Below, piece by piece: positions 20,106 through 28,719 of a stretch of 64,000 bases of DNA (its first letter is position 1; every line of letters starts with the position of its first letter). Location: contig CAMAVM010000002.1 of assembly GCA_945861705.1 (NCBI GenBank), positions 1-64,000 of the forward strand. The letters run 5' to 3'. Under the pieces are notes generated by a model. It was not told the DNA's origin and did not search any database. It saw only the letters and a list, made by a program, of their open reading frames with translations. Origin of the DNA: Methylomagnum ishizawai. GTDB lineage: Bacteria > Pseudomonadota > Gammaproteobacteria > Methylococcales > Methylomonadaceae. The translations under genes and the position numbers were made by a program.

Positions 20106-21460
20106 TATGCCCCTCCTTTTTTGGCGGTAGTCGTCTTATTGATGGCTTGCGGCTCCAGATAAGCGATATTCAGATGATCTTCTATCAGATATTTAATAGC
20201 GACTTCTTGCACTTGTGCAGCAGTCACCTGATTGACTTTAGCGACATATTCATCTGCTTTTTGCCAGCCTAATCCAACGGTTTCTAGCATACCTAGCTGC
20301 ATGGCTTGATAGAAGTTAGAATCCCGCTCGTAAACCGCACTGGCTAAAACTTGCGCTTTAATGCGTTGCAGTTCTTCATCGCTCACTAGGGTTTTTTGTA
20401 GTTTGGTGATTTCCGCCTTTAATGCGGTTTCCATTTGCATCAAGGTTTTACCTTCTGCGGGTGTTGCTTCCAGTTCAAACAAATCCGGCAAGCGTGAAGT
20501 CAGTCCATAACCTGCTCCAGCGGCTACGGCAATCTGCTTGCCGCGCACCAAATCTGAACTTAGGCGAGCGCTGCTACCTCCGTCGAGTACACCAGCCAAC
20601 ACTTCCAGCGCGTAGGCTTCCCATTCATGTTCAGCCGATTTCAATACAGGGACTTTATAACCCATGACAATGGAGGGCAGTTTAGCCGGGACTTTCACCG
20701 TCATCCTACGTAAGCCGAGTTGCTCGATTTCGTTTTGTGGTTTAAGTGGCTTGATATCGCTGGTCTTGAGTGGAGCAAAATATTTTTCCGACAGCGCAAA
20801 AACATCCTCAGCCTTGACATCACCGACAACTACTAAGGTGGCATTGTTTGGTGCGTACCAGCGTTGATACCATTCCTGCAAGTCGGGAACGGTATAGTTG
20901 GCAATATCGGCAGGCCAGCCGATGACGGGGTGCTTGTAAGGGCTGTTGCTGTACGCCATCGCATTGAAATGTTCCTGCATTTTGCCCTGGGGATTATCCT
21001 CAGTCCGCATACGGCGTTCTTCGGTGACGACCTGGAGTTCTTTTTTCAATTCCTCAGGCAATAAATGCAGGTTACGCATCCGGTCCGCTTCCAATTCCAT
21101 ACTGACTTCCAACTTGTCGGCTGCCATCGTTTGGAAATAAGCGGTGTAATCCTGGCCTGTGAACGCATTTTCATCACCGCCGTTCTCGGCAATAATTCGC
21201 GAGAATTCACCGACCGCATGTTTATCCGTACCTTTGAACATCATGTGTTCCAGCATGTGCGAAATGCCAGTGATTCCGCCTGGCTCATAGCTTGAGCCGA
21301 CTTTATACCAGACTTGAGATACCACAACAGGTGAGCGGTGGTCTTCTTTGACCAGCACCTTCAAACCATTAGCTAATACGTGTTCAGAGACTTTAGGTTC
21401 AGCATTAGCAGACAATATTGGCAAACATAACATTGCCGCACAAAGTAATCTTGCGTTCAT
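20105..21460 (-). CDS. M16 family zinc metallopeptidase, catalytic subunit
   Basis: A 451-residue peptidase from the ATG at 21458-21460, preceded by GAGGGAGTT; the longer reading frame upstream lacks a ribosome site and would bury the signal peptide. The signal sequence is MNARLLCAAMLCLPILSANA. The zinc site HxxEH is clear (GISHMLEHMMFKGTD, about residues 67-71), followed by the distal glutamate region ENGGDENAFTGQDYTAYF. It acts in the periplasm, probably as a heterodimer with the next gene product, which lacks the zinc motif. Order is active subunit, inactive subunit, rsmD. Confidence 0.93.
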   Translation of the reverse strand: MNARLLCAAMLCLPILSANAEPKVSEHVLANGLKVLVKEDHRSPVVVSQVWYKVGSSYEPGGITGISHMLEHMMFKGTDKHAVGEFSRIIAENGGDENAFTGQDYTAYFQTMAADKLEVSMELEADRMRNLHLLPEELKKELQVVTEERRMRTEDNPQGKMQEHFNAMAYSNSPYKHPVIGWPADIANYTVPDLQEWYQRWYAPNNATLVVVGDVKAEDVFALSEKYFAPLKTSDIKPLKPQNEIEQLGLRRMTVKVPAKLPSIVMGYKVPVLKSAEHEWEAYALEVLAGVLDGGSSARLSSDLVRGKQIAVAAGAGYGLTSRLPDLFELEATPAEGKTLMQMETALKAEITKLQKTLVSDEELQRIKAQVLASAVYERDSNFYQAMQLGMLETVGLGWQKADEYVAKVNQVTAAQVQEVAIKYLIEDHLNIAYLEPQAINKTTTAKKGGA

Positions 21461-21655
21461 AACTCCCTCGTTGTTATTGATGTTAGCGCTTCGGACTGTT
21501 TGAATAATCATTGGTTCACTGTATGCTATAGCATAACCGAATTGTTGAAACTGTATACCCTGCTTAATCAAGCAATTACATGTTTAGTTCTATAATTAAG
21601 TCAACTATTTATGTAAAATGTTGTCTACTGTGTTTTTCTTAACTAGAAATAGCTT

Positions 21656-22480
21656 GTGCCTGATACCTTAAATAGACCAGATTATTTACCAGACTTCAAT
21701 AATCCTCCGTTAAATGAGGTTGTTTTAGGCGTTCAGTTTAGTCAACCCAACGGTTATCAACAAATTTTGGCTGGTAAGGTGTGGGATCTGTTTCGTGAGG
21801 ACTATCCGCTTGTTCAAGAACAGATGCCGCTTCAACCAACTTTCGAAGTCTTTGGATTGCCTTCGCAAGGTACAATTATTAATCACCTAAATTTTGGCGT
21901 TGGAAGTTTATTGCATAGCCGATATTGGTTTTTGAACAAGAATGGTGATGAATTAATCCAATTCCAGCAAAATAGGCTTTTGCACAATTGGCGTAAGATC
22001 GGCGACCAAGCTAATCAATATCCTCGGTTTGAGTCAATGATTCAACGATTCGAAGGGGAACTAAATAAATTTCAAAACTATGTTAATAGTTTAGAAACTC
22101 AAGAACTCCAGATTAACCAATGTGAAATAAGCTATATAAACCATATCGTAGGTATTAATGGAATTACAAACTTTTCAGATTGGCTGAATTTCATTAGCGA
22201 TGAGAAAATGATGTTAGATGATTTCAATTTACGCTTTAGTGAAGTTATAAACAATAATGATAATAAGCCAATTGGTCGATTAGTTTGTGAGACATCGTTA
22301 GGAATTACAAAAGAATCTAACTGTATGATATTGTGTACATTTACAGTTCGAGGTGCGCCCGAAAGCAACACTATTAATTCAGCAATTGAATTCATAAAAA
22401 AAGGACGTGATTTAATTGTTTGTCGATTTTCTGAGCTAACTACAGAAAAAGCGCATGAAAAATGGGGTAGGTTAAAATGA
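21656..22480 (+). CDS. TIGR04255-like protein, first gene of an uncharacterised three-gene cassette
   Basis: A 274-residue soluble protein beginning at GTG. The N-terminal block NNPPLNEVVLGVQFSQPNGY (about residues 15-34) is the pattern I associate with the sporadically distributed TIGR04255 family, whose function is unknown. The rest has IEVxISYINHI-like strands (LQINQCEISYINHIVGI) and a C-terminal KAHEKWGRLK. There is no catalytic motif or membrane segment. Its stop overlaps the next start (ATGA at 22477-22480). AT content is higher than in the flanking peptidase and cyoE genes, which suggests a recent arrival. Confidence 0.75.
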   Translation: MPDTLNRPDYLPDFNNPPLNEVVLGVQFSQPNGYQQILAGKVWDLFREDYPLVQEQMPLQPTFEVFGLPSQGTIINHLNFGVGSLLHSRYWFLNKNGDELIQFQQNRLLHNWRKIGDQANQYPRFESMIQRFEGELNKFQNYVNSLETQELQINQCEISYINHIVGINGITNFSDWLNFISDEKMMLDDFNLRFSEVINNNDNKPIGRLVCETSLGITKESNCMILCTFTVRGAPESNTINSAIEFIKKGRDLIVCRFSELTTEKAHEKWGRLK

Positions 22481-22947
22481 TTGCTTCCAACACGATCCAA
22501 TTTCCAAGTAAGGCTTCAAAGAAAATTGAGCCAAGCCCAAGAATTACACTGTCAGAAAAAAATAACGTATGGCAAGAAAAAACCATTAAGCGTCTTGAGG
22601 AACTTATTCGGCTAGAAATCGGATGGGATGGCTATCAAGGTATAGCAGTAAGCTTAGAAAATGTTCTATTTACTCTAAATATGCTTGAAAAAATATGTAA
22701 ATGGAACACTGAAGCCCCGCAAATCGTTCCAGGTTATTCGGGTGACCTTCAGGTCGAGTGGCATACATTAAATGGTGATTTAGAGTTGCATGTTGAAAAG
22801 CCAAATAAGGTTAATGCTTGGTTTTGGCACGTTAAGGACGACTCGGAAGGTGAAGAATTACAATTAAAAAATGATTTTTCCAAAGTTGCCGAATGGGTAA
22901 AAGCGATTACGGAGTCGCCAGTTGCCGCTGAATCCGCCGCCGCGTGA
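22477..22947 (+). CDS. Uncharacterised protein with GWDGY...VEWH pattern, second gene of the cassette
   Basis: A 156-residue soluble protein. Its core reads RLEIGWDGYQGIAVSLENVL (about residues 47-66), then PQIVPGYSGDLQVEWH and LELHVEKPNKVNAWFWH. I recall similar short proteins with a WDGY motif followed by a G-x-x-x-EWH strand as an unnamed family, but I cannot assign a function. It starts within the stop codon of the first gene and overlaps the third gene by 26 bases. The three are therefore translated together in fixed stoichiometric order. Confidence 0.7.
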   Translation: MIASNTIQFPSKASKKIEPSPRITLSEKNNVWQEKTIKRLEELIRLEIGWDGYQGIAVSLENVLFTLNMLEKICKWNTEAPQIVPGYSGDLQVEWHTLNGDLELHVEKPNKVNAWFWHVKDDSEGEELQLKNDFSKVAEWVKAITESPVAAESAAA

Positions 22948-23383
22948 TGCGAATGGGGTTGTCATTCCCCATGACCATGAAGGAATTCTGCCAAACGACG
23001 GAATAATTCGAAGGGCATCAAAGCAGCACGTTATTTTTGATCCGAAAATTGAGGGCAATCGTCTTTCTTCTTCACTGTTTGAGCCTTCGTCGGGACACAA
23101 TGGTGGATTATCTGTAGATTTACAGAGCCAAATAGAAGAAGCTGGTCTTATTGCTACAGATTTTGTAACGAACCCACCTTTTATAGGCTCAATTCGATTT
23201 ATTGCCTGCCAACTTCGAGAAGAAGGCTTCAAAGTCGGATACGATCCCATTTTAAATCAACCCAACCTTCAAGATAATCCTTACCACGGTGAAGTTTGGG
23301 GTAACTTTTCTAAGGCCAAAAAGAAAAGGTTGTTTCAACTTTGTAGCTGGTTTGTTCCTATTGAAAAGGTATCTATCCAGTAA
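22922..23383 (+). CDS. Uncharacterised protein, third gene of the cassette
   Basis: A 153-residue soluble protein, best start TTG at 22922 inside the end of the previous gene. It has a run GLSVDLQSQIEEAGL, a segment IRFIACQLREEGFKVGYDP, and DNPYHGEVWGNFSKAKKKRL near the C-terminus. This looks like a compact alpha/beta domain ending in a basic helix. I do not recognise a named family. The TTG start, 26-base overlap and tight packing argue for translational coupling. It ends 26 bases before cyoE, so read-through into cyoE-ybiB is possible. Confidence 0.65.
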   Translation: MPLNPPPRDANGVVIPHDHEGILPNDGIIRRASKQHVIFDPKIEGNRLSSSLFEPSSGHNGGLSVDLQSQIEEAGLIATDFVTNPPFIGSIRFIACQLREEGFKVGYDPILNQPNLQDNPYHGEVWGNFSKAKKKRLFQLCSWFVPIEKVSIQ

Positions 23384-23409
23384 AACTCTCGATACAATAC
23401 GCCAGTTTA

Positions 23410-24297
23410 ATGACAACCCAAACCACAACCATCCCCTCATCCTGGAAAAGCTACCTAGAACTCTGCAAACCCAACGTAGTGGCGGAAATGCTGTTTACGG
23501 CGGTGGTGGGCATGTTGTTGGCGGTTCCTGGGATGCCGCCGTTGGATAAGGTTGTTTACGGCATCGTCGGGATTGCCTTGGCGGCGGCTTCGGCGGCGGC
23601 AATTAATCACCTAATCGACCAAAAAATAGACGGCATCCTCAATCCTCATCGGCCTTTGCCCCAGCATTATCTGAAATCATCAGATGTCATTGCTTTTGCT
23701 GCGGTATTGGGTGTGACTTCGATGCTGGTGTTGATGTTGAAGGTCAATATGCTAACCGCCGTCCTCACTTTTGTGTCCTTATTCGGTTATGCGATTATTT
23801 ACACGCTTTGGCTTAAACGGGCTACCCCCCAAAACATCGTCATTGGTGGCGCTTTTGGCGCAACGCCGCCCCTGCTGGGTTGGTGTGCAATTTCCGGCGA
23901 AGTCCATCCCTATGCTTTGCTGCTGGTATTGATTATCTTCGTGTGGACACCACCGCATTTTTGGCCGTTGGCTATTGCACGGCAAGAAAAATATGCGTTG
24001 GTTAATATTCCCATGCTACCTGTTACCCATGGAGCGGAATTTACCCGTTTGCAGATATTGCTTTACGCCGTGTTGTTGCTCGTTGTCACCTTATTGCCGT
24101 ATTTGACGGGGATGAGCGGACTGATTTATTTGGTTTCTGCATTGCTGTTAGGGTTCGGATTTATCTACTTTGCCGTGTTGATGATGCGGAATAAAGATGC
24201 TAAAACTGCTATGAAAACATTTTGGTTTTCGATCATTTATATAACGCTTCTGTTCGCTGCGCTGTTAATCGACCATTATGTCCGACTGACCTTATGA
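23410..24297 (+). CDS. cyoE: Protohaem IX farnesyltransferase (haem O synthase)
   Basis: A 295-residue UbiA-family membrane prenyltransferase with eight to nine hydrophobic segments. The first Asp-rich motif is NHLIDQKIDGILNPHRPLP (about residues 66-84, N-x-x-x-D-x-x-x-D) and the second is near DxxVY-like loop 6-7, with FVWTPPHFWPLAIARQEKY (about residues 178-196) strongly diagnostic. It converts haem B to haem O for terminal oxidases. No cytochrome oxidase genes are adjacent. Its last bases form ATGA with the next start. Confidence 0.96.
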   Translation: MTTQTTTIPSSWKSYLELCKPNVVAEMLFTAVVGMLLAVPGMPPLDKVVYGIVGIALAAASAAAINHLIDQKIDGILNPHRPLPQHYLKSSDVIAFAAVLGVTSMLVLMLKVNMLTAVLTFVSLFGYAIIYTLWLKRATPQNIVIGGAFGATPPLLGWCAISGEVHPYALLLVLIIFVWTPPHFWPLAIARQEKYALVNIPMLPVTHGAEFTRLQILLYAVLLLVVTLLPYLTGMSGLIYLVSALLLGFGFIYFAVLMMRNKDAKTAMKTFWFSIIYITLLFAALLIDHYVRLTL

Positions 24298-25313
24298 CCT
24301 TCTCACACCATCTGCAAACGCCCCATCCTGAGCATCCTTTTGCAGAAACGATAAGGATACTGGGCAAAGGCAAAAAGGGTTCAAGAGCGCTGACACAGGA
24401 TGAAGCCTATAACGCCATGAAGATGATTCTGGCTGACGAGGTGTTACCTGTGCAATTGGGTGCCTTCTTGATGTTAATGCGCGTTAAGGAAGAAACGCCA
24501 GAAGAACTGGCGGGTTTTGTGTTGGCGGCAAGAGAATCTTGTCATTTGGCTGGCGATAGCGCGTTGGTCGATCTGGATTGGGCTACGTATGCAGGTAAAA
24601 GACGGCATTTGCCGTGGTTTTTGCTTTCTGCGTTGTTATTGGCCGCAAATGGCATCAAAGTGTTTATGCACGGTTCGCAAGGGCCATCAAGCAGTCGCTT
24701 ATATACACAAAATGTGTTGGCTTATCTCGGATTGGGAGTTGCAACAACTGTTGAACAAGCCAAAACACAGCTTGCAGAGCAATATTTCAGTTATTTATCT
24801 CTGGAGCAAATCTGTCCTAAGCTACATGAGATAATCGAATTACGACCCATTTTAGGTTTGCGTTCGCCCGTGCATACCTTGGTAAAATTGTTAAATCCGT
24901 TCAATGCCCAATATAGCATTCAGGGAATTTTTCACCCTTCGTACCGATCAGTACATCAACAAGCTGCCGCCTTGTTACAACAACCTCACGCTGCTGCACT
25001 AAAAGGCGAGGGCGGCGAGACTGAACGTAATCCCGATATGGAGTGCTTGGTGCAAAGCGTCCACAACGGTGAATTAATTGATGAAACTTGGCCGGCACTT
25101 TTTTCGCATCGGCATGTCAGAGCAGAGAGTTTAGAGCCGCAACTATTGGCTTTGGTTTGGCAAGGCAAAAGCCAGGATGAATTTGCTGAGGCATCGATAA
25201 TTGGTACGGCGGCGGTCGCCCTGAAATTGCTGGGTAAAGCGGATAGCCAGGAGCAAGCACAAAAATTAGCAACAGACTATTGGCTAGAAAGGGATAAAAA
25301 ACGGTTTGGATAA
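24294..25313 (+). CDS. YbiB-like protein, TrpD2/glycosyltransferase family 3
   Basis: A 339-residue protein of the nucleoside phosphorylase/anthranilate phosphoribosyltransferase fold. The ATG at 24294 overlaps the cyoE stop (ATGA), and is preferred over the in-frame start 72 bases upstream inside cyoE. It has TQDEAYNAMKMILADEVLPVQLGAFLM-like helices at the front, then THE GIKVFMHGSQGPSSSRLY phosphate region and LRSPVHTLVKLLNPF. It lacks the GTGGD signature of true TrpD; the real trpD lies at 61512. E. coli YbiB binds nucleic acid and is SOS-regulated; the same here is inference. Confidence 0.88.
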   Translation: MTFSHHLQTPHPEHPFAETIRILGKGKKGSRALTQDEAYNAMKMILADEVLPVQLGAFLMLMRVKEETPEELAGFVLAARESCHLAGDSALVDLDWATYAGKRRHLPWFLLSALLLAANGIKVFMHGSQGPSSSRLYTQNVLAYLGLGVATTVEQAKTQLAEQYFSYLSLEQICPKLHEIIELRPILGLRSPVHTLVKLLNPFNAQYSIQGIFHPSYRSVHQQAAALLQQPHAAALKGEGGETERNPDMECLVQSVHNGELIDETWPALFSHRHVRAESLEPQLLALVWQGKSQDEFAEASIIGTAAVALKLLGKADSQEQAQKLATDYWLERDKKRFG

Positions 25314-25447
25314 GCCGATTTGATTTTGCTGGGTTGTAGTTGTCGATTTTATTTGGGGTTTTTACGCAAATCGCTTATTTTTCGATGAATCTAATATGTT
25401 GTGGTTAAAATCAGCCTTTTCCTTAAGGCTGAATAAAAAAGGAAATC

Positions 25448-25678
25448 ATGCGCTTATTACAGATAACCCTCATTGTACTTATTGGTCTTACCGTTTCATT
25501 TAATTGCCACGATTCGATTGCGGCTTCATCGGGAACAAAATCCAGCAAAAGCGGTTCACGTCAAGGGCATAAGTCTCATGGTCGAAGCAAAGGAAAAAAA
25601 GCCAAGTCCAAAGCGGCTTCCGGCGATGTTTGGGATAGAATCCGCTACGGTTTAAAAATTCCCATTCCTGAACCTTAG
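25448..25678 (+). CDS. N-terminal fragment of an MltD-type lytic transglycosylase, cut off by an amber codon
   Basis: A 76-residue product: signal peptide (LLQITLIVLIGLTVSFN), a basic Ser/Lys/Gly linker, and DVWDRIRYGLKIPIPEP. That last block is the typical N-terminal segment of MltD-type transglycosylases. The TAG at 25676-25678 is in frame with the long downstream reading frame, and the 114 bases between them are open. The two pieces are therefore one gene with a single nonsense codon, or a sequencing error. ATG at 25448 has AAAAGGAAATC upstream. Alone this piece has no catalytic domain. Confidence 0.75.
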   Translation: MRLLQITLIVLIGLTVSFNCHDSIAASSGTKSSKSGSRQGHKSHGRSKGKKAKSKAASGDVWDRIRYGLKIPIPEP

Positions 25679-25792
25679 CCTTATGGTTCAGAGCAATTAG
25701 CACAATTACCACAAAGTGCTGCGCTTAACCGGATCAATCAAACTACCACAGAACAATCAGGTAATAGCGCAAGCAATGAGAAAACGGGGCGT

Positions 25793-27553
25793 TTGACTTC
25801 GGTTATTATTCCTAAAAAACCGAGTAATAATGGTGAACCCATTTCATCTGAAAAATCCAGGATGAGGCAAGTGTTGATGCCTCGTAAAAATAGTAAGGGT
25901 GAGCTAGCAGGTAGCACTGATCCCGATAGCCATTACACCCCATTAGGTCGCTTGAAACTGACATCTAAAGAACCCCAAAATTCGCTGTTAAGACGAAAAC
26001 TTAAGAATACTGATAACAATATTGCCCAAACAGATTCCGCTAAAAAAAGTGGACTTTTTAAGTCGGCATCGGTGCAGCGCATCCGTACTCGCTTGGGATT
26101 ACATCCTGAGTTGTATAAAAATCCTGATAATAAAGAATTGGTTATAACCGATCAAATGTCAGGAACATCAATAGGTAAAAACAATGTCAACACAGAAAAC
26201 TCCCAATTAGTCATCAAAGGTTGTGCTGATTTTAACAAAAGTACGGTGATAATTTTGGTTAGAAAACGGTTTTTGTCAGCCCGTTATATGCAGTTGGCTG
26301 AGGAATGTCGCATCCGGCAAAATGCAGCTTATGCCAGAATTGACAGGCAGGTTAATGGCTATGGTCGGGATTATTTACAGCGTGTTGCTGAACGTGCCAG
26401 ACCATTTTTGTTTCACGTAGTCGATTCCTTGAGCAAGTACAATCTGCCAATGGATTTGGCGTTGTTACCTATCGTTGAAAGCGCATATCAACCTACCGCA
26501 CTGTCATCCGCTCAGGCGGCGGGTATTTGGCAGTTTATTCCAAGTACCGGCAGAGAATTCGGTCTACAGCAGACGGAAGAATACGATGCCAGATTGGATG
26601 TGGTGGCAGAAACTCACGCCGCCGTTAGGTTTTTGTCTGGCTTGCGGGATCATTATCGGGGTGATTGGCTATTGGCGTTAGCCGCATACAATGCTGGACC
26701 AGGGACAGTGGATGCGGCAATCAGTCGCAATGTCGCGGCAGGCTTGGGGGGTGACTATTGGTCGCTAGACTTACCTGCGGAAACGCAAGATTACGTACCA
26801 AGATTATTAGCACTGGCACGAATATTTTCAAATCCGAGTACTTACGGTTTGAAGTTAAGACCTGTCGTCAATGAAACGTATTTTATTAAAGTGCATATCG
26901 ACCATGAAACCGATATTAAGCATTTAGAAAACAAGGGTTTACGGACAGTTGCCAAGCTCGCTGATTTTAATCCAGATCAGTTTAGTACATTGAACTCGGC
27001 CTACCTTAAAGCGACTCTGCCGGAGTTCAAATCATTTAGTTTGTTGATGCCGATCAGCAATGCTAATGTGCTACACCAGAGTTTGGCTTTTATGGCGCAA
27101 TCGCATAAAGATGAGGAAAAATCCGCATTACACTTTTTCGAGGAGTTGGCACTATTTTCTGAGCCTACTTGGTCAAAAACCCAGATGCCATTTTTGGCGA
27201 TTAATCCGAATGCAGATCAACAATGGTTTTCCCCAGCGAGGCAATTAGCAGAGATTAGCATTAAGCCAAAATCAACAGCTAATGAGGCAAAAATAGCCAA
27301 AACGACAGGGGAAGATTACCTGCCCGTGCATTATCTTGATAAAGGCGAGTCGCTAAAAGCGGTTGCAGAAAATCACGGAGTGAGTGAAGAAGCCTTACGC
27401 GAAATTAATAAGCTTAAACGTCGGCAAACAATCTCTTTGGGACAACGTTTGTTGATTCCGCACAAACAATTGGCAGCAGTCACGACCGTAAAAAAGACTA
27501 AAGTATCAGTGCTTTTTAAGGGAATAACGGGTGATTTTGATCCACTTCTTTAG
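25793..27553 (+). CDS. mltD: Lytic murein transglycosylase with LysM domain (MltD type), body of an interrupted gene
   Basis: A peptidoglycan lytic transglycosylase (family 1 SLT). The catalytic glutamate is in LALLPIVESAYQPTA (codon at 26477), followed by AAGIWQFIPSTGREFGL and LALAAYNAGPGTVDAAI. A LysM domain (HYLDKGESLKAVAENHGVSE to LGQRLLIPHK) is near the C-terminus. It would cleave glycan strands in the periplasm. The frame begins with a weak TTG without a ribosome site or signal peptide; the natural N-terminus is the fragment at 25448-25678 in the same frame. An unusually long low-complexity region of about 150 residues separates the WDRIRYGLKIP block from the SLT domain, and RIRTRLGLHPELYKNP inside it resembles a second copy of that block. 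Confidence 0.85.
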   Translation: MTSVIIPKKPSNNGEPISSEKSRMRQVLMPRKNSKGELAGSTDPDSHYTPLGRLKLTSKEPQNSLLRRKLKNTDNNIAQTDSAKKSGLFKSASVQRIRTRLGLHPELYKNPDNKELVITDQMSGTSIGKNNVNTENSQLVIKGCADFNKSTVIILVRKRFLSARYMQLAEECRIRQNAAYARIDRQVNGYGRDYLQRVAERARPFLFHVVDSLSKYNLPMDLALLPIVESAYQPTALSSAQAAGIWQFIPSTGREFGLQQTEEYDARLDVVAETHAAVRFLSGLRDHYRGDWLLALAAYNAGPGTVDAAISRNVAAGLGGDYWSLDLPAETQDYVPRLLALARIFSNPSTYGLKLRPVVNETYFIKVHIDHETDIKHLENKGLRTVAKLADFNPDQFSTLNSAYLKATLPEFKSFSLLMPISNANVLHQSLAFMAQSHKDEEKSALHFFEELALFSEPTWSKTQMPFLAINPNADQQWFSPARQLAEISIKPKSTANEAKIAKTTGEDYLPVHYLDKGESLKAVAENHGVSEEALREINKLKRRQTISLGQRLLIPHKQLAAVTTVKKTKVSVLFKGITGDFDPLL

Positions 27554-27619
27554 ATTCGATAAGTCAGTGTTGAGCGTGAATATGTCTGCGTAAGCGAAGG
27601 CTACTGCGTTATATTGCAA

Positions 27620-28681
27620 TCACCCCTTTCCATAAAATGCACTATCTCGATAAATATCATGCACATGTCGCAAGAATACCATAATGATAGAGGCAATAGG
27701 CAGGGCGAGCAAAATCCCCAAAAATCCAAATAATTGACCACCCGCCATCACGGAAAAAATCACCGCAACAGGATGTAAACCGATTTTGTCACCGACCAGT
27801 TTTGGTGTTAGTACTGTGCCTTCCAACGATTGACCAATCAAAAATACCACGGCGACAGGCATCAACTGGGTTAATTCGTGAAACTGCACCAGCGCAGCAG
27901 TACAAGCAACTACTATGCCAACGATAGCTCCCAGGTAAGGTACGAAGCTGACCAGTCCTGCCAGCATTCCGATTAATAAGGCTAAATCTAGTCCGACTAT
28001 CCAAAGCCCCAGGCTGTAAATGCAGCCTAACGCTAACATAACGTAGAACTGCCCACGCAGGAATGCCGATAACACGGTATCAACTTCGCCAGCAAGTTTA
28101 ACCGTGGTGGGCGTAATCCTTCTTGGCAACAGACCGTAAATCTTGGCAACCAGAATGTCCCAATCCCTTAGCAAATAGAAGGTAACGACGGGAATTAACA
28201 CCAAGTTCATCAAAAAACCAACGATGATGCCACCGGAATGCGAAAGCGAACTCATCGTGGTAGCGGCGATACCACCGGCTTTTTGCCAATGATTTTTAAC
28301 GAGAGTGATGAGTTCGTTTATATCGACAGGCTTGAGTGTGATGCCAAAACGCTGTTCCAGCCAAGGTAAGACAACACCATTTATTTTTTCGGCATAAGCA
28401 GGCAAATTGCCCAGGAAGTTGGTAATCTGGACTTCAAGTTGTGGTATCAACAGGAATAACACCAGCGCAAATACCAGTGACATGACCGAAAATACCACCA
28501 GTACCGATTGAGTCCTGGATAAGCGGCGCTGTTCTAGCCTGTCGGTAAGCGGATCGCCTAAATAGGCAAGAATGGCGGAAAACACAAACGGCATTAACAC
28601 GGGCGACAATAAATAGACCAGCCAACCGCCGAATGCGATCAATGCCAGCACCAGCCATTTTTGTGAATCGGTCATCGACAA
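27620..28681 (-). CDS. AI-2E transporter family (PerM/YdiK-like) membrane protein
   Basis: A 353-residue inner-membrane protein with about seven to eight hydrophobic segments. It begins SQKWLVLALIAFGGWLVYLLSPVLMPF, has the amphipathic middle region typical of the family (EVQITNFLGNLPAYAEKING), and the signature end SFVPYLGAIVGIVVACTAAL with GDKIGLHPVAVIFSVMAGGQLFGFLGILLALP. Members export AI-2 or act as Na+/H+ antiporters; the substrate here is unknown. It lies 38 bases after the cold-shock-domain protein gene on the same strand and may share its promoter. Confidence 0.92.
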   Translation of the reverse strand: MSMTDSQKWLVLALIAFGGWLVYLLSPVLMPFVFSAILAYLGDPLTDRLEQRRLSRTQSVLVVFSVMSLVFALVLFLLIPQLEVQITNFLGNLPAYAEKINGVVLPWLEQRFGITLKPVDINELITLVKNHWQKAGGIAATTMSSLSHSGGIIVGFLMNLVLIPVVTFYLLRDWDILVAKIYGLLPRRITPTTVKLAGEVDTVLSAFLRGQFYVMLALGCIYSLGLWIVGLDLALLIGMLAGLVSFVPYLGAIVGIVVACTAALVQFHELTQLMPVAVVFLIGQSLEGTVLTPKLVGDKIGLHPVAVIFSVMAGGQLFGFLGILLALPIASIIMVFLRHVHDIYRDSAFYGKG

Positions 28682-28719
28682 TAATCCTAAGCCATTTTGC
28701 CCGTGTGCGGGTTTAGTTT

